Below, piece after piece: positions 63,322 through 64,000 of a stretch of DNA of 64,000 nt. The position numbers and the translations under genes are program-made. The stretch covers positions 1 through 64,000 of the forward strand of contig CALFSV010000295.1 in NCBI GenBank assembly GCA_937916485.1, given 5' to 3'. The notes under the pieces are model-generated. The model did no database searches, had not been told where the DNA came from, and worked only from the letters and a program-made list of their open reading frames with translations. The number at the start of each line of letters is the position of its first letter. Positions within the stretch are counted from its first letter, which is position 1. The DNA is from an uncultured Paracoccaceae bacterium (GTDB lineage: Bacteria > Pseudomonadota > Alphaproteobacteria > Rhodobacterales > Rhodobacteraceae).

Positions 63322-63709
63322 GCCGCTCCTGGGCCTCAAGGCTCATTGTGGCGATGGGACGGGCATCCAGCCGCTTGAGGCTGATCGGCTCTCCGGTGAT
63401 TTCGCAATAACCGTATTCACCTTCCTCGATGCGACGCAGGGCAGCGTCGATCTTGCTGACCAGCTTGCGCTGGCGGTCACGGGTACGCAATTCCAGAGCC
63501 CGGTCCGTCTCTTCGCTGGCGCGGTCAGCGATGTCGGGAATATTGCGGGTCTGATCTTTCATACCGGTAATCGTGTCGCGGCTATCGGACAGAAGCTCTG
63601 CCTTCCAGGTCAGCAGTTTGCGACGGAAATATTCAGTCTGCCGTTCATTCATGAACGGTTCATCTTCGGCGGGACGATAATCGTCCGGCAGAAAAGTTTC
63701 TGCTTTCAT
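63287..63709 (-). CDS. dksA: RNA polymerase-binding protein DksA
   Basis: 140-residue transcription factor that works with ppGpp in the RNA polymerase secondary channel. ALELRTRDRQRKLVSKIDAALRRIEEGEYGYC shows the coiled coil and the start of the zinc-finger knob. Of the four zinc cysteines only Cys102 remains: the pattern is Cys102, Thr105, Ser123, Ala126, the C-T-S-A type reported for R. sphaeroides DksA, which lacks zinc and can sense oxidation. ATG at 63709 with GGGAG upstream is used. Confidence 0.93.
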   Translation of the reverse strand: MKAETFLPDDYRPAEDEPFMNERQTEYFRRKLLTWKAELLSDSRDTITGMKDQTRNIPDIADRASEETDRALELRTRDRQRKLVSKIDAALRRIEEGEYGYCEITGEPISLKRLDARPIATMSLEAQERHERREKVHRDD

Positions 63710-63917
63710 CTTTGCTCCCTCAGCATTTCCGAAAGCTGGCTTTTCCAGGTTACCAGTCATCCGGCGTACCCCTTCTTGGCTGCGCATCCCTTAAACCGAT
63801 GCTTACCGGGTGTCACCCCCGTTTTTGGCCGCTTTGCGGTTTCTTGAGGCCGGCGTTGTGGCCTTTGACAGGCGTGCTACTGTAGGCCCGCACCAAGCTT
63901 GTGGAGACAATAGACAG

Positions 63918-64000
63918 ATGCATTTTTCCGGGACCGACAGCTATGTCGCCACAGCCGATCTCACAGTGGCGGTCAATGCCGCCGTCACTCTCGAACGGCC
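63918..64000 (+). CDS. MoxR-type AAA+ ATPase, 5' fragment
   Basis: Only the first 27 codons are in the window. HFSGTDSYVATADLTVAVNA matches the start of MoxR-family ATPases of the CbbQ/NorQ sort, just before the Walker A loop. These chaperones help assemble metal enzymes or act with VWA proteins. It runs off the right edge. Confidence 0.75.
   Translation, partial: MHFSGTDSYVATADLTVAVNAAVTLER

Noticed and set aside
1..64000. CRISPR array, prophage, insertion sequence or rRNA operon
   Set aside because: No regularly spaced direct repeats, transposase, integrase or rRNA sequence was seen.

Overview
The window looks like chromosomal DNA of a Rhodobacterales (Rhodobacteraceae) alphaproteobacterium. 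The DNA is GC-rich. Gene order fits that group: lptF-lptG-lptD-surA-pdxA-rsmA, DUF177-rpmF-plsX-fabH-ihfA-merR, and argS-SPOR-nagZ-scpA-scpB near dgt, erpA and xthA. DksA has lost three of its four zinc cysteines in the C-T-S-A pattern reported for Rhodobacter sphaeroides, and a family of CTCCGGCGGG/ATATTT intergenic repeats recurs. I saw no phage, transposase, CRISPR array, rRNA or plasmid gene.

Layout. 1-4.1 kb: a methyltransferase whose 5' end looks frameshifted at the window edge, an acyltransferase and a UMF1-type transporter. 4.1-9.7 kb (minus): the most accessory-looking block, with a feruloyl-CoA synthase-like ligase, an amidohydrolase, a P450, an NAD-type quinate/shikimate dehydrogenase and an oxygenase-fold protein; I read it as a plant phenolic (hydroxycinnamate/quinate) catabolic unit. 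9.9-12.3 kb: a DEAD-box helicase with a long basic repeat tail. 12.4-18.5 kb: the urtABCDE urea ABC transporter, urtA promoter-proximal, with a hairpin after urtA and a large periplasmic domain on UrtB. 18.9-21.5 kb: an FAH-family enzyme, a candidate 37-codon small gene, a TfoX-C protein, a lytic transglycosylase lipoprotein and ndk. 21.7-26.2 kb: an MFS pump with a His-rich tail, an ABC-F protein, MarC and a retropepsin-like protease.

26.2-35.8 kb: holC and pepA (minus) divergent from the outer-membrane biogenesis operon, in which LptF/LptG move LPS, LptD inserts it and SurA chaperones barrel proteins, followed by pdxA and rsmA. 35.8-41.4 kb (minus): DUF4167, prmC-prfA (release factor and its methyltransferase), DUF1499, agmatinase and an M20 amidohydrolase. 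41.5-46.6 kb: mazG, an orphan periplasmic ferric-iron binding protein behind two tandem IscR/Iron-Rhodo-like boxes, uup, olsB and msrB. 46.7-51.5 kb: bamE, then the L32/fatty-acid initiation operon with ihfA and a MerR regulator. 51.6-52.8 kb: tRNA-Pro(GGG) and a tandem-domain dCTP deaminase.

52.9-60.7 kb (mostly minus): a 51-codon membrane-protein gene coupled to scpB, scpA, nagZ, a SPOR protein, argS, then a 340-residue membrane protein of unknown function on the plus strand, and dgt. 60.9-64 kb: erpA, xthA, an FAD monooxygenase overlapping dksA, and the start of a MoxR-type ATPase at the right edge. The least explained items are the 51-codon gene after scpB, the 37-codon ORF before the TfoX-C gene, the paired iron boxes, the argS-dgt membrane protein and the phenolic catabolic block.
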